Both the position numbers and the translations under genes were made by a program. A stretch of 64,000 bases of DNA from Nesterenkonia haasae. GTDB taxonomy: Bacteria > Actinomycetota > Actinomycetes > Actinomycetales > Micrococcaceae. The number at the start of each line of letters is the position of its first letter. The first letter of the stretch is position 1. Location of the stretch: contig NZ_VFIE01000018.1 in NCBI RefSeq assembly GCF_010119385.1, forward strand, positions 205,909 to 269,908, given 5' to 3'. Below, in pieces: positions 36,095 to 45,861 of this stretch. The notes below the pieces were generated by a model. That model saw only the letters and a program-made list of their open reading frames with translations. It was not told the DNA's origin and did not search any database.

Positions 36095-37258
36095 TCAGAC
36101 GAGCCCCAACGATCGGGCAATCAGCATCAGCTGCACTTCAGTGGTACCTTCGCCGACCTCAAGAATCTTGGAGTCTCTGTAGTGCCGAGCCACTGTGTAC
36201 TCGTTGATGAACCCATAGCCACCGAAAATCTGGGTCGCGTCACGAGCGTTGTCCATGGCCGCTTCACCTGCGACAAGCTTGGCGATGGATGCTTCCGTCT
36301 TGAACGGTTTTCCTGCCGCCATCAAGTGGGCCGCCTCATAGTAAGCAAGCCGCGCAGTGTGCGCTCGGGCCTGCATCCTGGCGATCTTGAAGGATATCCC
36401 CTGGTAGGCGCTAATCGGCGAACCGAAGGTCTTACGCTCATTGGCGTAACGAACTGCCTGGTCCACGCAGCCTTGGGCTGCACCAGTTGCCAGAGCTGCG
36501 ATAGCGATCCGGCCCTCGTCCAGAATGCCGAGAAAGTTGGCGTATCCTCGCCCGCGCTGCCCCAGCAGATAGTCCTCGGGGACCCGGCAGTCCGTGAAGG
36601 ACAGTGGGTGTGTATCTGAGGCATTCCAGCCGACCTTGTCATAGCCGGAACCGACGGTGAACCCCGGAGTCCCGGCAGGCACGATGATGGTGGAGATCTC
36701 CTTCTTTGTCGTGCCATCACTTTCCTGAGAGGTGCCTGTCACGGCAGTGACCGTGACCAGCGAGGTGATCTCGGTTCCAGAGTTGGTGATGAATTCTTTA
36801 GTACCGTCAATCACCCAGTGCCCGCCCTCCAGCCTTCCGGAGGTCCGCGTGCCCGATGCATCCGATCCGGCATCCGACTCGGTGAGCCCAAATCCGGCCA
36901 ACCTTTTGCCGCTCAGGAGATCGGGCAGCCACTTCTGCTTCTGATCCTCGGAGCCATATCTGAAGATCGGCATAGCTCCAAGCCCGACTCCAGCTTCAAG
37001 AGTGATGGCCACCGACTGGTCGACTTTCGCGATCTCCTCAAGCGCCAGACAGAAGGCAAGGTAGTCTCCACCTTCTCCCCCGTACTCTTCTGGAAAGGGA
37101 ATCCCGAACAGGCCCATACCGCCCATCTGCGCAACGACATCATAGGGAAAGCTGTGCTCGGCGTCGTGCTTCGCCGATACGGGAGCTATGACCTGTTCAG
37201 CGAAATCTCGCACAGATTCGGCGAGCGCCTGATGCTCTTCGGATAGCAGGTGCGTCAT
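36095..37258 (-). CDS. Acyl-CoA dehydrogenase (FadE19-like), probable branched-chain substrate
   Basis: Flavoenzyme of 387 aa that oxidises short or branched acyl-CoA at C2-C3. FAD/substrate blocks: GFGLTESDAGSDASGTRTSG, WVIDGTKEFITNSG, and C-terminal QIFGGYGFINEYTVARHYRD with GEGTTEVQ. The catalytic Glu is at the short-chain-enzyme position (GEGT); human isovaleryl-CoA dehydrogenase has Ala there, so this is SCAD-like in mechanism although its context says branched chain. It overlaps the carboxylase alpha-subunit by 4 bp. Confidence 0.9.
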   Translation of the reverse strand: MTHLLSEEHQALAESVRDFAEQVIAPVSAKHDAEHSFPYDVVAQMGGMGLFGIPFPEEYGGEGGDYLAFCLALEEIAKVDQSVAITLEAGVGLGAMPIFRYGSEDQKQKWLPDLLSGKRLAGFGLTESDAGSDASGTRTSGRLEGGHWVIDGTKEFITNSGTEITSLVTVTAVTGTSQESDGTTKKEISTIIVPAGTPGFTVGSGYDKVGWNASDTHPLSFTDCRVPEDYLLGQRGRGYANFLGILDEGRIAIAALATGAAQGCVDQAVRYANERKTFGSPISAYQGISFKIARMQARAHTARLAYYEAAHLMAAGKPFKTEASIAKLVAGEAAMDNARDATQIFGGYGFINEYTVARHYRDSKILEVGEGTTEVQLMLIARSLGLV

Positions 37259-39297
37259 GACTGGTCCTTACTGTGGTCGGGGTTCTCCGAGGGTGTAGTC
37301 GTCGCTGTTGGTTCCACTGCGGCCAGCACCTGCCCCAGAGACACCTGGTCTCCGACAGCAACGTGGATGCGGGCGGTGCCGTCAGCGGGCGCGTTGAGAC
37401 GGTGCTCCATTTTCATGGCCTCTATGATCACCAGCATCTGGCCGGCGCTGACCTCACATCCGGAATCTGGGCCGACGGCAACGACGGTTCCGGGCATCGG
37501 GGCAGTGACCTCTGGCTTGGCTTCTGCCAGCTCTGCCTCAATCTCGGCCAGTTGCCGGTGGGTTCGCGCCTCGTGGTCCAGCACGGTCAGCATTGCAGTG
37601 AAGTCTTCCGTAGTCACCCACACTGGGCTCCCCTGGCGCGTATTGTTCCCTGCACTCAGCTGCACCTCGACGGCGGTGTGGGGGGTGCGCAACAGATAGC
37701 TGTCAGCGAGCTTGCTGCGCCGCAGTGTCGCTTGACCATCAATGACGACGTCGAACAGCTCAGCAGGGTAGCCAGGCCGCTCCCAGCGGACCTGGAATGC
37801 TGGAAAATGAGGGCCGCTGTGCCTCCACCCGTCGCTCCTCCATCCGGTGGGACCAGCAGGATGCGCGTCTGGTACAGCGGAAATATCGGTCCGCGCGGCG
37901 AACAGTGCGGCGGCCATGGCGTGATATTGGTTTGGGAGGGGAAATTGCAGGTCCGGCAGCTTGCGCTCAATGGTGGTGGTGTCTATGCGCCCGGCCCGTA
38001 CGTCGGGGTCCGCCGTCAAATGCTGGAGGAAGGATGTATTGGTTGTAAGTCCGTGGATGACCGTTTTTCCCAGGGCGTGGTGCAGCCTGGCCAAAGCCTG
38101 CTCCCGGTCAGCGCCAGTTGCGATGATCTTGGCCAACATCGGGTCATAGTCCGTGCCGACGGCGAGCCCAGTGAGCATGCTGGAGTCCACACGGATCCCT
38201 TCCCCGGCCGGTTCAATCAGACGGAGGATCTCGCCGGTACTGGGCATGAAGCCCGACTCCGGGTCCTCAGCGTAGATGCGAGCCTCAATGGAGTGCCCTG
38301 TGACGGTGACGTCCTCCTGTTTCAGAGTCAGCGGCTCGCCAGCAGCTATGCGGATCTGCTGCTCGACTATGTCAATGCCTGTGACCTGTTCTGTGACGGG
38401 GTGCTCCACCTGCAGTCGAGTGTTCATCTCCATGAAGTGAAATGTGTCTGGCTGCTCGTCGGAGACCAGGAACTCCACGGTGCCTGCACCGAGGTAGTCC
38501 ACGCTGCGGGCAGCATCGATGGCTGCCTGACCAATGCGTTGTCGGGTCGACTCATCCAGGAGCGCTGATGGAGCCTCCTCGATGACCTTCTGGTGTCGGC
38601 GCTGCAGGGAACACTCCCTTTCGCCCAAATGGATGACATGCCCGTAGCCATCGGCGAGAACCTGCACTTCAATGTGCCGGGGGGAGCGGATCAGCTGCTC
38701 TATCAAGAGCGTGTCATCGCCAAAGCTGGCAGCGGCCACGCGACGGGCGGTGGTCAGGGTCTGCGCGAGGTCAGCTGGGCGCTCCACCACGTGCATCCCC
38801 TTGCCGCCGCCACCAGCGGAGGGTTTGATCAGCACGGGAAAGTTCATCAGTGATCCCGCCTCGATCAGCTGCTCGTGGGTAAGCCCGGGCTCGCTGATGC
38901 CGTCCACCAGCGGAACCCCTGCCTCGGCGACATGGTTCTTGGAACGGATCTTGTCGCCCATGATCTCTAGAGCGTGCTCCCTTGGACCGATGAACGTGAT
39001 GCCCGCTGCTGTGCAGGCCCGGGCGAATTTCACGTTCTCTGCAAGAAAACCGTAACCGGGATGGATAGCCTCCGCACCCGCCTGATGAGCCGCGGCCATC
39101 ACGGCGTCGATGCTGAGGTAAGACTCTGCTGCCGGAGCCGGACCTACGCATATGGCGTGGTCGGCCAGGGCAACGTGCTTGGCTTCTGCATCGGCCTCTG
39201 AGTAGATGGACACCGCCGTAATGCCCAGTTTGTGGAGCGTGCTGATGACCCGACAGGCTATTTCCCCGCGGTTAGCGACGAGGACAGTGCTGAACAT
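37255..39297 (-). CDS. Biotin-dependent acyl-CoA carboxylase alpha subunit (probable methylcrotonyl-CoA carboxylase)
   Basis: Biotin carboxylase plus biotin-carrier protein in one chain, 680 aa. N-terminal VLVANRGEIACRVISTL, the ATP-grasp loop KPSAGGGGKGMHVV, EMNTRLQVEHPVTE, and a C-terminal carrier with the biotinylated Lys in IEAMKMEHR. It works with the beta subunit upstream (9 bp gap). Equivalent position to AccA1 (Rv2501c). Substrate 3-methylcrotonyl-CoA is inferred from the cluster; acetyl- or propionyl-CoA cannot be excluded by sequence alone. Confidence 0.92.
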   Translation of the reverse strand: MFSTVLVANRGEIACRVISTLHKLGITAVSIYSEADAEAKHVALADHAICVGPAPAAESYLSIDAVMAAAHQAGAEAIHPGYGFLAENVKFARACTAAGITFIGPREHALEIMGDKIRSKNHVAEAGVPLVDGISEPGLTHEQLIEAGSLMNFPVLIKPSAGGGGKGMHVVERPADLAQTLTTARRVAAASFGDDTLLIEQLIRSPRHIEVQVLADGYGHVIHLGERECSLQRRHQKVIEEAPSALLDESTRQRIGQAAIDAARSVDYLGAGTVEFLVSDEQPDTFHFMEMNTRLQVEHPVTEQVTGIDIVEQQIRIAAGEPLTLKQEDVTVTGHSIEARIYAEDPESGFMPSTGEILRLIEPAGEGIRVDSSMLTGLAVGTDYDPMLAKIIATGADREQALARLHHALGKTVIHGLTTNTSFLQHLTADPDVRAGRIDTTTIERKLPDLQFPLPNQYHAMAAALFAARTDISAVPDAHPAGPTGWRSDGWRHSGPHFPAFQVRWERPGYPAELFDVVIDGQATLRRSKLADSYLLRTPHTAVEVQLSAGNNTRQGSPVWVTTEDFTAMLTVLDHEARTHRQLAEIEAELAEAKPEVTAPMPGTVVAVGPDSGCEVSAGQMLVIIEAMKMEHRLNAPADGTARIHVAVGDQVSLGQVLAAVEPTATTTPSENPDHSKDQS

Positions 39298-39306
39298 GTC
39301 TACCCC

Positions 39307-40914
39307 CTACATTCGGAAGAGGCCGAAGCCGGTTTCGGGCAGAGGTGCTCGAGCGCAAGTCCCTAGTGCCATGGCCAGTACTCTGCGGGTGTCCACCGGG
39401 TCAATAACGCCGTCATCCCAGAGTCTTGCTGTGGAGTAGTAGGGCTGCCCCTGGGCTTCGTACTTTTCGCGGATCGGTGCTTTGAACGCCTCTTCCTCCG
39501 CTGTCGGCCACTCGTGACCAGCTGACTCGTGCTGGTCACGTTTGACGGTGGCCAGCACCGAGGCGGCCTGAGTGCCGCCCATGACCGAAATTCGGGCATT
39601 TGGCCAGGTGAACAGAAACCGTGGGGAGTAGGCGCGGCCACACATCGAGTAGTTGCCCGCGCCGAAGGAGCCGCCAATGATGACGGTGATCTTGGGGACC
39701 CGGGTAGTGGCAACCGCCGTCACCATCTTTGCCCCGTTCTTAGCGATACCTCCGGCTTCGTAGTCACGGCCGACCATGAAACCGGAGATGTTCTGCAAGA
39801 AAAGCAGTGGGATGCCGCGCTGGTCGCAGAGCTCGATAAAGTGCGCCCCTTTCAGCGAAGACTCAGAGAACAGGATCCCGTTATTGGCGACGACGCCAAC
39901 TGGGTGACCGTCTATGTGGGCGAATCCCGTGACCAGCGTGCTGCCGTAGTCACGTTTGAATTCGTGGAAAGCGCTATCGTCCACCAACCGGGCGATCACC
40001 TCACGCACCTCCATCGGCTGATTCACATCGCTGGGGATGACGCCATAGAGGTCCTCAGCCCGATGGCGTGGCGGCTGTGGCGACTTCATGGCCCAGGCCC
40101 CGAAAGTGGGGCGAGGAAGGGTCTCTACAATGTCACGAATGATCTGCAGAGCATGATCGTCGTTCTCGGCCAAGTGATCAGCGACGCCTGATTCTGCGGT
40201 GTGAACCCGCGCCCCGCCGAGTTCCTCCGCGGTGACCACTTCCCCGGTGGCGGCCTTGACCAACGGCGGACCGCCAAGGAAGATCGTGCCTTGGTTGCGC
40301 ACGATGACGGACTCATCGCTCATAGCCGGCACATAGGCCCCACCGGCGGTGCAGGAGCCCAGCACGGCGGCGATCTGCGGTATCTTTTTCGCGGAAAGAT
40401 TGGCCTGGTTGTAGAAGATGCGCCCGAAGTGGTCCCGATCTGGGAAAACCTCGTCCTGCAGCGGCAGGAAGGCTCCGCCGGAGTCCACAAGGTAAACACA
40501 GGGCAGGTGATTCTCTTCAGCGATTTCCTGGGCACGCAGATGCTTCTTGACTGTCATGGGGAAGTAGGTCCCGCCCTTGACCGTGGAGTCATTGCAGACC
40601 ACCATCACCTGACGTCCGTGCACCAAGCCGATTCCGGTGATGATCCCTGCACCGGGGGCGTCATCGTTGTACATCCCGTTGGCTGCGAGAGCACCGACCT
40701 CGAGGAAGGGGCTTCCCTCGTCCAGGAGTCGGTTGACGCGTTCCCGCGGGAGCAGTCTCCCGCGATCGATATGCCGCTGCCGCGACTTCTCCGGACCGCC
40801 GAGCGACGCGCGGTGGAGGTTGTCCTTCAGCGCTGCGGCCAATCGGCGATTCGTTTCCGCATTGGACACGAACGCCGGTGACTGCGGATCAGCCTTGCTG
40901 AGGAGTGGCTCCAC
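39307..40914 (-). CDS. Acyl-CoA carboxylase carboxyltransferase (beta) subunit, methylcrotonyl-type
   Basis: Carboxyltransferase of 535 aa, first gene of the operon. Family marks: [20 protein letters not shown], the acyl-CoA site [31 protein letters not shown] and [16 protein letters not shown]. The SGGA and GAGNY-CGRAY forms are those of methylcrotonyl-CoA carboxylase rather than propionyl-CoA carboxylase. GTG 40914 follows GGAGGA. Downstream genes follow with 9-bp gaps or overlaps. The 31-bp box at 40954-40984 lies 40 bp upstream. Confidence 0.93.
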   Translation of the reverse strand: MEPLLSKADPQSPAFVSNAETNRRLAAALKDNLHRASLGGPEKSRQRHIDRGRLLPRERVNRLLDEGSPFLEVGALAANGMYNDDAPGAGIITGIGLVHGRQVMVVCNDSTVKGGTYFPMTVKKHLRAQEIAEENHLPCVYLVDSGGAFLPLQDEVFPDRDHFGRIFYNQANLSAKKIPQIAAVLGSCTAGGAYVPAMSDESVIVRNQGTIFLGGPPLVKAATGEVVTAEELGGARVHTAESGVADHLAENDDHALQIIRDIVETLPRPTFGAWAMKSPQPPRHRAEDLYGVIPSDVNQPMEVREVIARLVDDSAFHEFKRDYGSTLVTGFAHIDGHPVGVVANNGILFSESSLKGAHFIELCDQRGIPLLFLQNISGFMVGRDYEAGGIAKNGAKMVTAVATTRVPKITVIIGGSFGAGNYSMCGRAYSPRFLFTWPNARISVMGGTQAASVLATVKRDQHESAGHEWPTAEEEAFKAPIREKYEAQGQPYYSTARLWDDGVIDPVDTRRVLAMALGTCARAPLPETGFGLFRM

Positions 40915-40953
40915 GCTAGGTATCCTCCGTATCAGGCTCGCCAGGAGTAATCA

Positions 40954-40984
40954 TTTGAGTTAATGTTGAATAACTGAAATCCAA
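40954..40984. promoter_or_regulatory. 31-bp conserved box, putative operator (site 1)
   Basis: TTTGAGTT, 10 variable bases, then AACTGAAATCCAA. The same arms with identical spacing recur at 41745-41775. Inside it TTTGAGTT and AACTGAAA are inverted with one mismatch. It sits between the divergent carboxylase operon and TetR gene, where a TetR repressor would control both. Confidence 0.65.
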
Positions 40985-41004
40985 CATAGTGGCGGTGATC
41001 ACGT

Positions 41005-41700
41005 TTGTCCAGCACAGTGGGCGGCCACGCCAGGGCCAAATCGAAGACCCGGCGACAAACCGAGAAGGAACAGCGTTACAGGGATCTGCTAGAGACGGCG
41101 GGCAGGCTCTTTGGGACATACGGATATGCCTCGGTAGCCCTGGACGATATCGGCAACGAGGTGGGCGTCTCCGGCCAGGCCATCTACCGACACTTCAAGG
41201 GCAAACAGGACATGCTGGGCAGGCTACTGGTGGAAATAAGCGCACAACTCCTGGAGGGTGGTCAGCAAATCTGCGCCAGTTCCGCCGAGGTGCACGACCA
41301 GATTGCCCAACTCATAGACTTCCACGTCGACTTCGCCCTAGCGTCGCCGGAGATCATCCGCGTACAGGAACGGGAGATGCCGCAGCTGCTGGAGGCCGAC
41401 AGGGATGCTGTTCGGCGAATGCAGCGGCAGTATCTCGACATCTGGAGTGCCGCAATCGGGAAGCTGCACCCAGCAATAAGTTCAGTGGAGTTACGCACAC
41501 GGATTCACGGGGTGTTCGGGCTGATCAATTCCACTGCGCACTCGATGAAGCACGCCTACCAACGGCTCCCTGACTCCCAGGAGGTGACCGAGAGTGCGCC
41601 TATTCTTGCCGCCATGGCTCAGGCTGCCATCGACTGCCGCGTCCCAGTACATGACAGCGGGCAGCCGCCTCCCCTTCCGCAGAGCAATCCGACGCCCTAG
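41005..41700 (+). CDS. TetR-family regulator of the branched acyl-CoA cluster
   Basis: DNA-binding repressor of 231 aa. The helix-turn-helix covers about residues 28-70 (LLETAGRLFGTYGYASVALD, GVSGQAIYRHFKGKQDML); the rest is a helical ligand domain. It is divergent from the carboxylase operon, like the TetR regulator beside Rv2498c-Rv2505c in mycobacteria, so an acyl-CoA-type effector is plausible. The start is uncertain: TTG 41005 or GTG 41017. Two copies of a 31-bp box (40954-40984, 41745-41775) are its probable targets. Confidence 0.85.
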   Translation: MSSTVGGHARAKSKTRRQTEKEQRYRDLLETAGRLFGTYGYASVALDDIGNEVGVSGQAIYRHFKGKQDMLGRLLVEISAQLLEGGQQICASSAEVHDQIAQLIDFHVDFALASPEIIRVQEREMPQLLEADRDAVRRMQRQYLDIWSAAIGKLHPAISSVELRTRIHGVFGLINSTAHSMKHAYQRLPDSQEVTESAPILAAMAQAAIDCRVPVHDSGQPPPLPQSNPTP

Positions 41701-41719
41701 ACGAGGAATTCGCACGCAT

Positions 41720-41735
41720 TGTGAGTTAGCTCACA
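41720..41735. promoter_or_regulatory. Perfect GlxR/Crp-type binding site
   Basis: TGTGAGTTAGCTCACA matches TGTGANNTANNTCACA, the actinobacterial GlxR/Crp consensus, at every fixed position. It lies 20 bp after the TetR stop and 58 bp before the acyl-CoA ligase start, suggesting cAMP-dependent control of the ligase. The match is observed; regulation is inference. Confidence 0.7.
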
Positions 41736-41744
41736 TCATGCTAG

Positions 41745-41775
41745 TTTGAGTTTGGCGCCGTTAACTGAATTCCAA
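41745..41775. promoter_or_regulatory. 31-bp conserved box, putative operator (site 2)
   Basis: TTTGAGTT, 10 bases, AACTGAATTCCAA: 20 of the 21 arm positions equal site 1 (40954-40984) and the spacing is identical while the spacers differ. It ends 18 bp before the ligase GTG, covering the expected start of transcription. Confidence 0.65.
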
Positions 41776-41793
41776 TCGTGCAGGAGACTCACT

Positions 41794-43488
41794 GTGGACG
41801 CTGTCCCCACGACTGCCCCAGCAGCTGATGAAGCTCGCTTGAAGTTCTCACACGACGTTGGCCCCACTGAACCACCCTTATTGGAAATGACGATCAGTCA
41901 AGCTTTGCAGCTGGCTGCTGACCAGTTTGGTGAACGCGAGGCGATGGTGGATGCTCACATCGCTCGACGTTGGACTTACAGCCAATTGCGCCATGATGTC
42001 AGGCGCCTGGCCACAGGCCTACACGCTTCGGGAGTGCGGAAGGGCGAACGGGTCGGGATCTGGGGACCCAACAGGTGGGAATGGACGCTGACACAGTTCG
42101 CCACAGCAGAACTCGGAGCGATCCTGGTGAACATCAACCCCTCCTACCGTCAGCATGAACTCAACTACGTGATTGAGCAGGCCGGGATACGTTCAGTCAT
42201 CTCCTCGGACCCGTTCAGGAGCCAGAACTATCCCGCCATGCTCGAAGCAGCCGAGCAGGAACTGGGCGCCCTGAAGCTCAAAGTCATCATGGGAAGCCCC
42301 AGCTGGGACCGGCTGCTGTTTGCCGAGGCCGACGAGAAGACTCTCGACGACATCTCCGCCGGGCTGGACGCTGAGGATCCCATCAACATCCAGTACACCT
42401 CCGGCACCACCGGCTTCCCCAAAGGTGCCGCGCTGACCCACCGCAATATCCTCAATAATGGTTTTTTCGTTGGGGAGATCAATGGTTACACCGAAACCGA
42501 CCGAATCTGCATCCCTGTGCCCTTCTACCACTGCTTCGGCATGGTGATGGGAAATCTGGCCGCCATCACACACGGCTCGACCATGGTCATCCCCGCGCCT
42601 GCCTTTGAACCCACGGCCACGCTTCGCACAGTGGAGGAGGAACGCTGCACTAGCCTCTATGGGGTCCCCACCATGTTCATCTCCGAGTTGGGCCTGGCGG
42701 ATTTCGACGACTTTGACCTCACCAGCCTGCGTACGGGGATTATGGCCGGGTCACCGTGCCCGGAAGAAATCATGCGCCAAGTGATCGCCAAAATGAACAT
42801 GACTGAGGTGACCATCTGCTACGGCATGACTGAGACCTCCCCCGTCTCCCTCCAGACCCGCCCTGAAGATACTCTCCAGCGGCGCGTCGGCACCGTCGGA
42901 CGGGTGGGCCCTCATGCGGAGGTCAAGATAGTAGATCCCAGCACGGGAGAGACACTTCCGGTAAACACCGATGGAGAGGTCTGCACCCGCGGCTATCTGG
43001 TGATGAAGGAGTATTGGGAGAACGCCAAAAAGACCGCCGAAGCCATTGACAGTGACAACTGGATGCACACCGGCGACCTCGGCAGGATGGACGCCCAGGG
43101 ATACGTCAAAGTCACCGGCCGTATCAAGGATATGGTCATCCGCGGCGGTGAGAACATCTACCCCAGAGAGGTTGAGGAATTCCTCTACACCCATCCCGAC
43201 ATCATTGATGCTCAGGTCATTGGGGTACCAGACGTGAAGTACGGGGAAGAGCTCATGGCATGGGTCAGGTTGCGCCAGGGCGCTCCTAGGCTGACCTCGC
43301 AGGAGGTGGTGGACTTTTGCCGGGGTGAGGTGGCGAGCTACAAGATCCCTCGATATCTGGTCATAGTTGATGAGTTCCCAACGACGGTCACCGGAAAAGT
43401 CCGGAAGATTCAAATGCGCCAGCAGGCACTGGATCTGCTGGCCATACCGGGTGCGGTAGATGATTCGCGAGCTGAGAACTCCAATTGA
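41794..43488 (+). CDS. AMP-forming acyl-CoA ligase (FadD35-like)
   Basis: Adenylate-forming ligase of 564 aa that activates a carboxylic acid to its CoA thioester. The phosphate loop is IQYTSGTTGFPKGA, with CYGMTETSP, HTGDLGRMD, GRIKDMVIRGGENIYP and the C-terminal catalytic Lys in TVTGKVRKIQM. I chose GTG 41794 with AGGAGA before it; a start at 41746 would lie inside the 31-bp box. In mycobacteria fadD35 accompanies the same leucine cluster. Substrate is probably a medium or branched acid (inference). Confidence 0.9.
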   Translation: MDAVPTTAPAADEARLKFSHDVGPTEPPLLEMTISQALQLAADQFGEREAMVDAHIARRWTYSQLRHDVRRLATGLHASGVRKGERVGIWGPNRWEWTLTQFATAELGAILVNINPSYRQHELNYVIEQAGIRSVISSDPFRSQNYPAMLEAAEQELGALKLKVIMGSPSWDRLLFAEADEKTLDDISAGLDAEDPINIQYTSGTTGFPKGAALTHRNILNNGFFVGEINGYTETDRICIPVPFYHCFGMVMGNLAAITHGSTMVIPAPAFEPTATLRTVEEERCTSLYGVPTMFISELGLADFDDFDLTSLRTGIMAGSPCPEEIMRQVIAKMNMTEVTICYGMTETSPVSLQTRPEDTLQRRVGTVGRVGPHAEVKIVDPSTGETLPVNTDGEVCTRGYLVMKEYWENAKKTAEAIDSDNWMHTGDLGRMDAQGYVKVTGRIKDMVIRGGENIYPREVEEFLYTHPDIIDAQVIGVPDVKYGEELMAWVRLRQGAPRLTSQEVVDFCRGEVASYKIPRYLVIVDEFPTTVTGKVRKIQMRQQALDLLAIPGAVDDSRAENSN

Positions 43489-43546
43489 GTGAGACCGAGG
43501 AAGGCACCCCCGCACCCTGTCGCCATTCTAGAAACCTGAGGTCAAC

Positions 43547-44338
43547 GTGATGAGGAGCGGAAAACCGCCCGCGTACTTCATTCCGCTGGGAGACGAGAGG
43601 TACCGCGCGACGAAGGCCGTCTCGGGAGCATGGAATGAGGCGGAGCAGCACATTTCCGCTCCGTTGGGTCTGATGGTTCACTCCGTCGAGAAGGACGCGG
43701 CCACTCGGCGCGGTGAGCCGCTCCAACTATGTCGACTCTCCTTCGACATCCTCGGCACGGTTCCAGTCGGCGAAGTCCACATACAGGTCGACGTGTTGCG
43801 TCCAGGTCGCACCATTGAGTTGGTGGAGGCACGCATGAGCTACCAGAACAAGACCATTGTCATCCTGCGCGCCTGGGCACTTGCCGAGTTCAGCACGGCG
43901 TCCATTCAGGGTTCCACCTTCCCGGGGCTTCAGCCCTTTGATGAGACCCCTGCCTGGGACGCGACATCAGTCTGGCCCGGTGGTTTCATCGCCTCCATCA
44001 CAGGCCGTCGCGACTACCGCGAGCCGGGCCGCGCCCTAGGCTGGACGGTGGCTTCACTCCCCCTGGTCGAGGACACCTCGGTCAGCAGCTTCGCCCAGTT
44101 CTGCGCTCTGCTCGATGTTGCCAACGGGTTCGCCGTGCGCGCAGACCCGCAGCACATAGCTTTCCCCAATGTCGACCTCACCGCCTCATTCTTCCGAGTC
44201 CCAGAAGGTGAACAGGTCGGCTATGACACCCATGTTTCGTTCGGGCCCACAGGGCTCGGACTCACCCACAGCATCTTGCATGATGTGCGGGGACCTGTCG
44301 GTTCACTGTCCCAGCAGCTAACTGTTCGCACACGCTGA
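43547..44338 (+). CDS. Thioesterase-family protein (double hot-dog, TesB-like)
   Basis: Acyl-CoA thioesterase-like protein of 263 aa with two hot-dog halves: an N-terminal half ending VDVLRPGRTIELVEARMSYQ and a C-terminal half with PNVDLTASFFRVPEGEQVGYDTHVSFG split by LLDVANGFAVRA. This layout matches the 4HBT_3/TesB-type group. It follows the ligase by 58 bp in the same direction and may release acids from excess CoA esters. Start GTG 43547 or the next ATG, with GAGG upstream. Confidence 0.82.
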   Translation: MMRSGKPPAYFIPLGDERYRATKAVSGAWNEAEQHISAPLGLMVHSVEKDAATRRGEPLQLCRLSFDILGTVPVGEVHIQVDVLRPGRTIELVEARMSYQNKTIVILRAWALAEFSTASIQGSTFPGLQPFDETPAWDATSVWPGGFIASITGRRDYREPGRALGWTVASLPLVEDTSVSSFAQFCALLDVANGFAVRADPQHIAFPNVDLTASFFRVPEGEQVGYDTHVSFGPTGLGLTHSILHDVRGPVGSLSQQLTVRTR

Positions 44339-44370
44339 ACTGGCCAAGAAACTCCTAGCGCGGAACCCGA

Positions 44371-45792
44371 TTAGCCCGGGTGGGTCATCGACATGACATC
44401 AAGAGCCTTGTCGAGCTGCTCCTGAGTCAACTCACCACGTTCCAGGTAGCCCAGCTCCACCACGGCGTCGCGAACCGTGAGCTTGTTCTTCACTGCGTGC
44501 TTGGCGATGTCAGCGGCGGCTTCATAACCGATGTACTTGTTGAGCGGAGTCACCACAGAAGGTGAGGCCCCTGCCAAGAAAGAGCACCGTTCCTCATTGG
44601 CGGTGAGGTCCTTGATCATCTTGTCCGCCATCACTCGCGAGGTGTTGGACAGCAGTCGAACCGACTCCAGCAGGTTGGCTGCCATGACGGGGATGCCAAC
44701 ATTGAGTTCGAAGGCACCGTTGGTGCTGCTGAGTGCCACAGTAGTGTCGTTGCCGATGACCTGTGCGCACACCTGAATGGCTGACTCACAGATAACGGGA
44801 TTCACCTTGCCCGGCATGATTGAGGAGCCGGGCTGCAAGTCAGGCAGTGCAAGCTCACCGAGTCCGGTGTTCGGACCGGAACCCATCCAGCGCAGATCAT
44901 TGTTGATCTTCATCAGTGAGTATGCGATTGTACGCAGCTGTCCGGAAGCTTCGACCAGCCCATCGCGGTTTGCCTGAGCCTCGAAATGATCGCGTGCCTC
45001 CGTCAGCGGCAGCCCTGTGTCTTTCGCCAAATTGGCAATGGCTTTCTCCGCAAAGCCCAAAGGAGTATTGATGCCGGTGCCGACTGCCGTGCCGCCCAAT
45101 GGGACCTCCGCCACCCGGGGAAGCGAGGAGTCGATCCGTTCGATGCCGTACCGCACTTGGGCGGCGTACCCGGAGAATTCCTGTCCCAAAGTCACCGGTG
45201 TGGCGTCCATCAAGTGGGTCCGGCCCGATTTGACGATTTCGGCGAACTCTCCGGCCTTCTCTTCCAACGCTTCCGCCAGGTAGTCCAAGGCTGGTTTGAG
45301 GTCGTTGATCAGCGCGGAAGTGGCCGCCACGTGCACGCTCGTAGGGAAGACATCATTGGAGGACTGGGATGCATTGACGTGGTCGTTGGGGTGGACTTCC
45401 TTGTCCGAGCCCTGCTCTGCCAAGTACCTGTTGGCTAGGGTCGCCAGGACCTCGTTGGTATTCATATTGGAGCTGGTGCCCGAGCCTGTTTGGAACACAT
45501 CAACAGGGAAGTGCTCGTTGAGCTCCCCCGTAGCCACCTGGTCTGCTGCTTTCACGATCGCCTCGGCCAGCTCAGCATCCAGCACACCGACTTCAGCGTT
45601 GGCCTGGGCGGCAGCTTTCTTAACACGAGCCAGCGCCTCGATGTGGGCCGGCTCTAATGTTCGACCCGAAATTGGGAAGTTCTCGACCGCACGCTGGGTC
45701 TGTGCGCGGTAGAGAGCATGAGCGGGGACCTTGACCTCGCCCATGGTGTCGCGCTCAATACGGTATTCAGTCTCAGTGGAAGCATCGCTCAT
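44371..45792 (-). CDS. fumC: Fumarate hydratase class II
   Basis: Iron-independent fumarase converting fumarate to malate in the citric acid cycle; 473 aa tetramer subunit. Signatures: [50 protein letters not shown] and [16 protein letters not shown] with the flexible catalytic Ser loop. Divergent from the rhomboid gene over 69 bp. The neighbourhood (glpX, fum, phoH2, isoprenyl transferase, hemolysin III) resembles mycobacterial Rv1085c-Rv1099c. Confidence 0.97.
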   Translation of the reverse strand: MSDASTETEYRIERDTMGEVKVPAHALYRAQTQRAVENFPISGRTLEPAHIEALARVKKAAAQANAEVGVLDAELAEAIVKAADQVATGELNEHFPVDVFQTGSGTSSNMNTNEVLATLANRYLAEQGSDKEVHPNDHVNASQSSNDVFPTSVHVAATSALINDLKPALDYLAEALEEKAGEFAEIVKSGRTHLMDATPVTLGQEFSGYAAQVRYGIERIDSSLPRVAEVPLGGTAVGTGINTPLGFAEKAIANLAKDTGLPLTEARDHFEAQANRDGLVEASGQLRTIAYSLMKINNDLRWMGSGPNTGLGELALPDLQPGSSIMPGKVNPVICESAIQVCAQVIGNDTTVALSSTNGAFELNVGIPVMAANLLESVRLLSNTSRVMADKMIKDLTANEERCSFLAGASPSVVTPLNKYIGYEAAADIAKHAVKNKLTVRDAVVELGYLERGELTQEQLDKALDVMSMTHPG

Positions 45793-45861
45793 GGGATCAT
45801 CCTAACGTCAGGGTCGGTTCAGGGCTGAGTCAGGGCTCAGCTGCTCCTCTGAATCCGTACC

